Made by a program: the position numbers and the translations under genes
The notes under the pieces: model-generated
The model's database searches: none
Told to the model about the DNA's origin: nothing
Seen by the model: the letters and a program-made list of their open reading frames with translations, nothing else
Shown here: positions 62,590 through 64,000 of the stretch, in pieces
How the letters are laid out: the number at the start of each line of letters is the position of its first letter
How positions within the stretch are numbered: position 1 is the first letter of the stretch
Source: Tritrichomonas musculus
Taxonomy: Eukaryota > Parabasalia > Tritrichomonadida > Tritrichomonadidae
Length of the DNA stretch: 64,000 nucleotides
Assembly (NCBI GenBank): GCA_039105265.1
Contig: JAPFFF010000063.1
Span: 496,001 to 560,000 of the forward strand
Reading direction: 5' to 3'

Positions 62590-63776
62590 ACAGCTGATTT
62601 TAAATAATTTTTTCTTTAGTTTTTTACCAATATTAATTCAGTTATTTTGCTTTTCTCTATAACAATGAATAAAAAGTGAGTCAATGACTGAACTTAGAAA
62701 TTTCTTTTCTTTTTTATTATTTTTTATAGTATACTTAAAAACGTTATTAGTTTTCATTTGATATAAAATTTATAAAATTCATTCGAATTAAAAAATTGTA
62801 TTATTACGAACATAATTAGTATATATTTTTAATTTTTACAATAATTGAAAATGAAAAATCCAAGATAATGTTTAAATAATTCAATCCACTAAATTGATTG
62901 ATAGATTCATAAATTTATGTGGACTCATACATAACAATAATATTATTTAAATCATTCGGATATTCACCATCATTTAAATTTTCATTTTTTTTAAAAAAAA
63001 AAAAAACATATCTTATAATTCTAATCATCTTTAGTTTACTAATACCAGATGATACTCACATAACATGTATTAACTTCATAAATTAACATTTATACGGAAA
63101 TATTTAGGTATATGAGAAATATAAGAAATAATACAACTTGCTTCAACTTTTTTACAAATATCTTAACAATTTTTCAACTTTGTTTATATGATGAATTAAA
63201 ATATTAAAATAATCAAAGATTTCCTTTTAACTTTTAATTCTTATTCAAAACAATTTTTATTAATATATTTTTTCCAAATTAAATATTTCCTATCCTGAAT
63301 CAGTATTTTTCCCAATTCAATATTTATCTTTTGATGCCAAATGTAATTTCTTTAATTCAAATTACTATTGCCGATCAAATAGATGAATATATGATTTTAC
63401 ATTGAATGTCCTACAAATATACAAATATTATTTGTCAAATAGTATCTTGTTTATATAATTAGGTATATACCTGAGAAAACATGATGAAATACAAAATATT
63501 TGTTACAACAAACTTTTTTTAAATATTGATATATATATTTTCATTCTATATAAGAGTTCATAATCAAAAATACAAGCCATGAATATTTATGCCAATTAAA
63601 CAAAAAAATAATGATATATTTGTATAAAAAATCTCAAAATAATTAATTCAATTTAGCAAAATATGTGTGTGAATTATAAAAAAATAAAATTTATTTATAT
63701 CAAATAATTGAATTATTATTCTGAAAAAACAAATAAATGCTATCAAATTTTCTATTTAGTTCAAAAATTCAAAAAA
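62590..63776. other. AT-rich intergenic stretch
   Basis: About 1.2 kb with no recognisable gene. TCATTTCATTTT lies about 30 bp before the next start. Confidence 0.6.
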
Positions 63777-63810
63777 TCATTTCATTTTTTATATTTTTTG
63801 ACATAAATCA

Positions 63811-64000
63811 ATGACATTTGTCGATATACCAGATAAAAAACAAAAACATCCACATTATGAGCATAGAACGATTAAGTTAGATCTTCACAATAACAAATTT
63901 TCAAGTAAAAAGTTCCATAATATTCGCAAAGTATCAACTCAAAAAAAACTTATTAAATCATTTGGAAGAATTGGAATGTGTTTAAATGGTAAAAATTCAG
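63811..64000 (+). CDS. Start of a gene, partial at window edge
   Basis: An ATG opens 63 codons without stop to the end: MTFVDIPDKKQKHPHYEHR, then TIKLDLHNNKFSSKKFHNI and KKLIKSFGRIGMCLNGKN. It is basic and polar with normal codon use, and initiator-like TCATTT words lie upstream. Family not recognisable from this part. Confidence 0.5.
   Translation, partial: MTFVDIPDKKQKHPHYEHRTIKLDLHNNKFSSKKFHNIRKVSTQKKLIKSFGRIGMCLNGKNS

Overview
The window looks like nuclear DNA of a trichomonad parasite of the Tritrichomonas or Trichomonas type. The inference rests on several things seen here. The DNA is very AT-rich, and the genes are mostly single-exon and short-spaced. Divergent protein kinases of the style expanded in trichomonads are numerous. 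There is an ankyrin-like array and a fragment resembling DUF3447. Several start codons lie a few bases downstream of a TCA[C/T][A/T][A/T] initiator. A eukaryotic ribosomal protein eL6 gene and a eukaryotic tRNA-Trp gene exclude a bacterial source. The species cannot be fixed by eye.

Layout. 0-5 kb: decayed fragments (kinase N-lobe, cysteine peptidase tail, DUF3447-like piece) around a ubiquitin-conjugating-like gene whose catalytic Cys is Ser. 5-9.3 kb: a small charged protein, an ankyrin-kinase locus with an odd 188-bp repeat unit, and a small tail-anchored-looking protein. 11.7-19 kb: a kinase, a TBC-TLDc protein, a broken kinase and a basic disordered protein. 19-23 kb: a gene desert with inverted repeats, three near-identical hairpins and a kinase relic. 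23-29.5 kb: a kinase lacking its APE region, a leucine-rich-repeat protein, a TAF-like histone-fold protein and a hypothetical gene. 30-44 kb: two paralogous tandem calponin-homology coiled-coil proteins (550 and 1738 aa). Between them lie an acidic protein, a ULP1 peptidase, a 967-aa coiled coil and a metallophosphoesterase cut off by a 104-bp MITE. 45-54 kb: a transposon graveyard with two opposed decayed transposases, a MULE-like relic, a pyrimidine-rich repeat and a set of nested inverted-repeat elements. 54.5-64 kb: an Asn/Gln-rich protein, a CAMK-like kinase with DFG changed to SFL, tRNA-Trp, a 1314-aa coiled coil, eL6 and the start of one more gene.

No operons are expected. The genes most likely to share a process are the cytoskeletal set (two CH-domain coiled coils and two long coiled coils) and the signalling set (kinases, TBC-TLDc, E2-like, ULP1). 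No complete novel defence or biosynthetic system is visible. The most unusual features are the E2-like protein with Ser at the Cys position, the DFG-less kinase, the ankyrin-plus-spacer unit, the 25-residue module of the giant CH protein, the hairpin trio, and the MITE whose target site supplies a stop codon.
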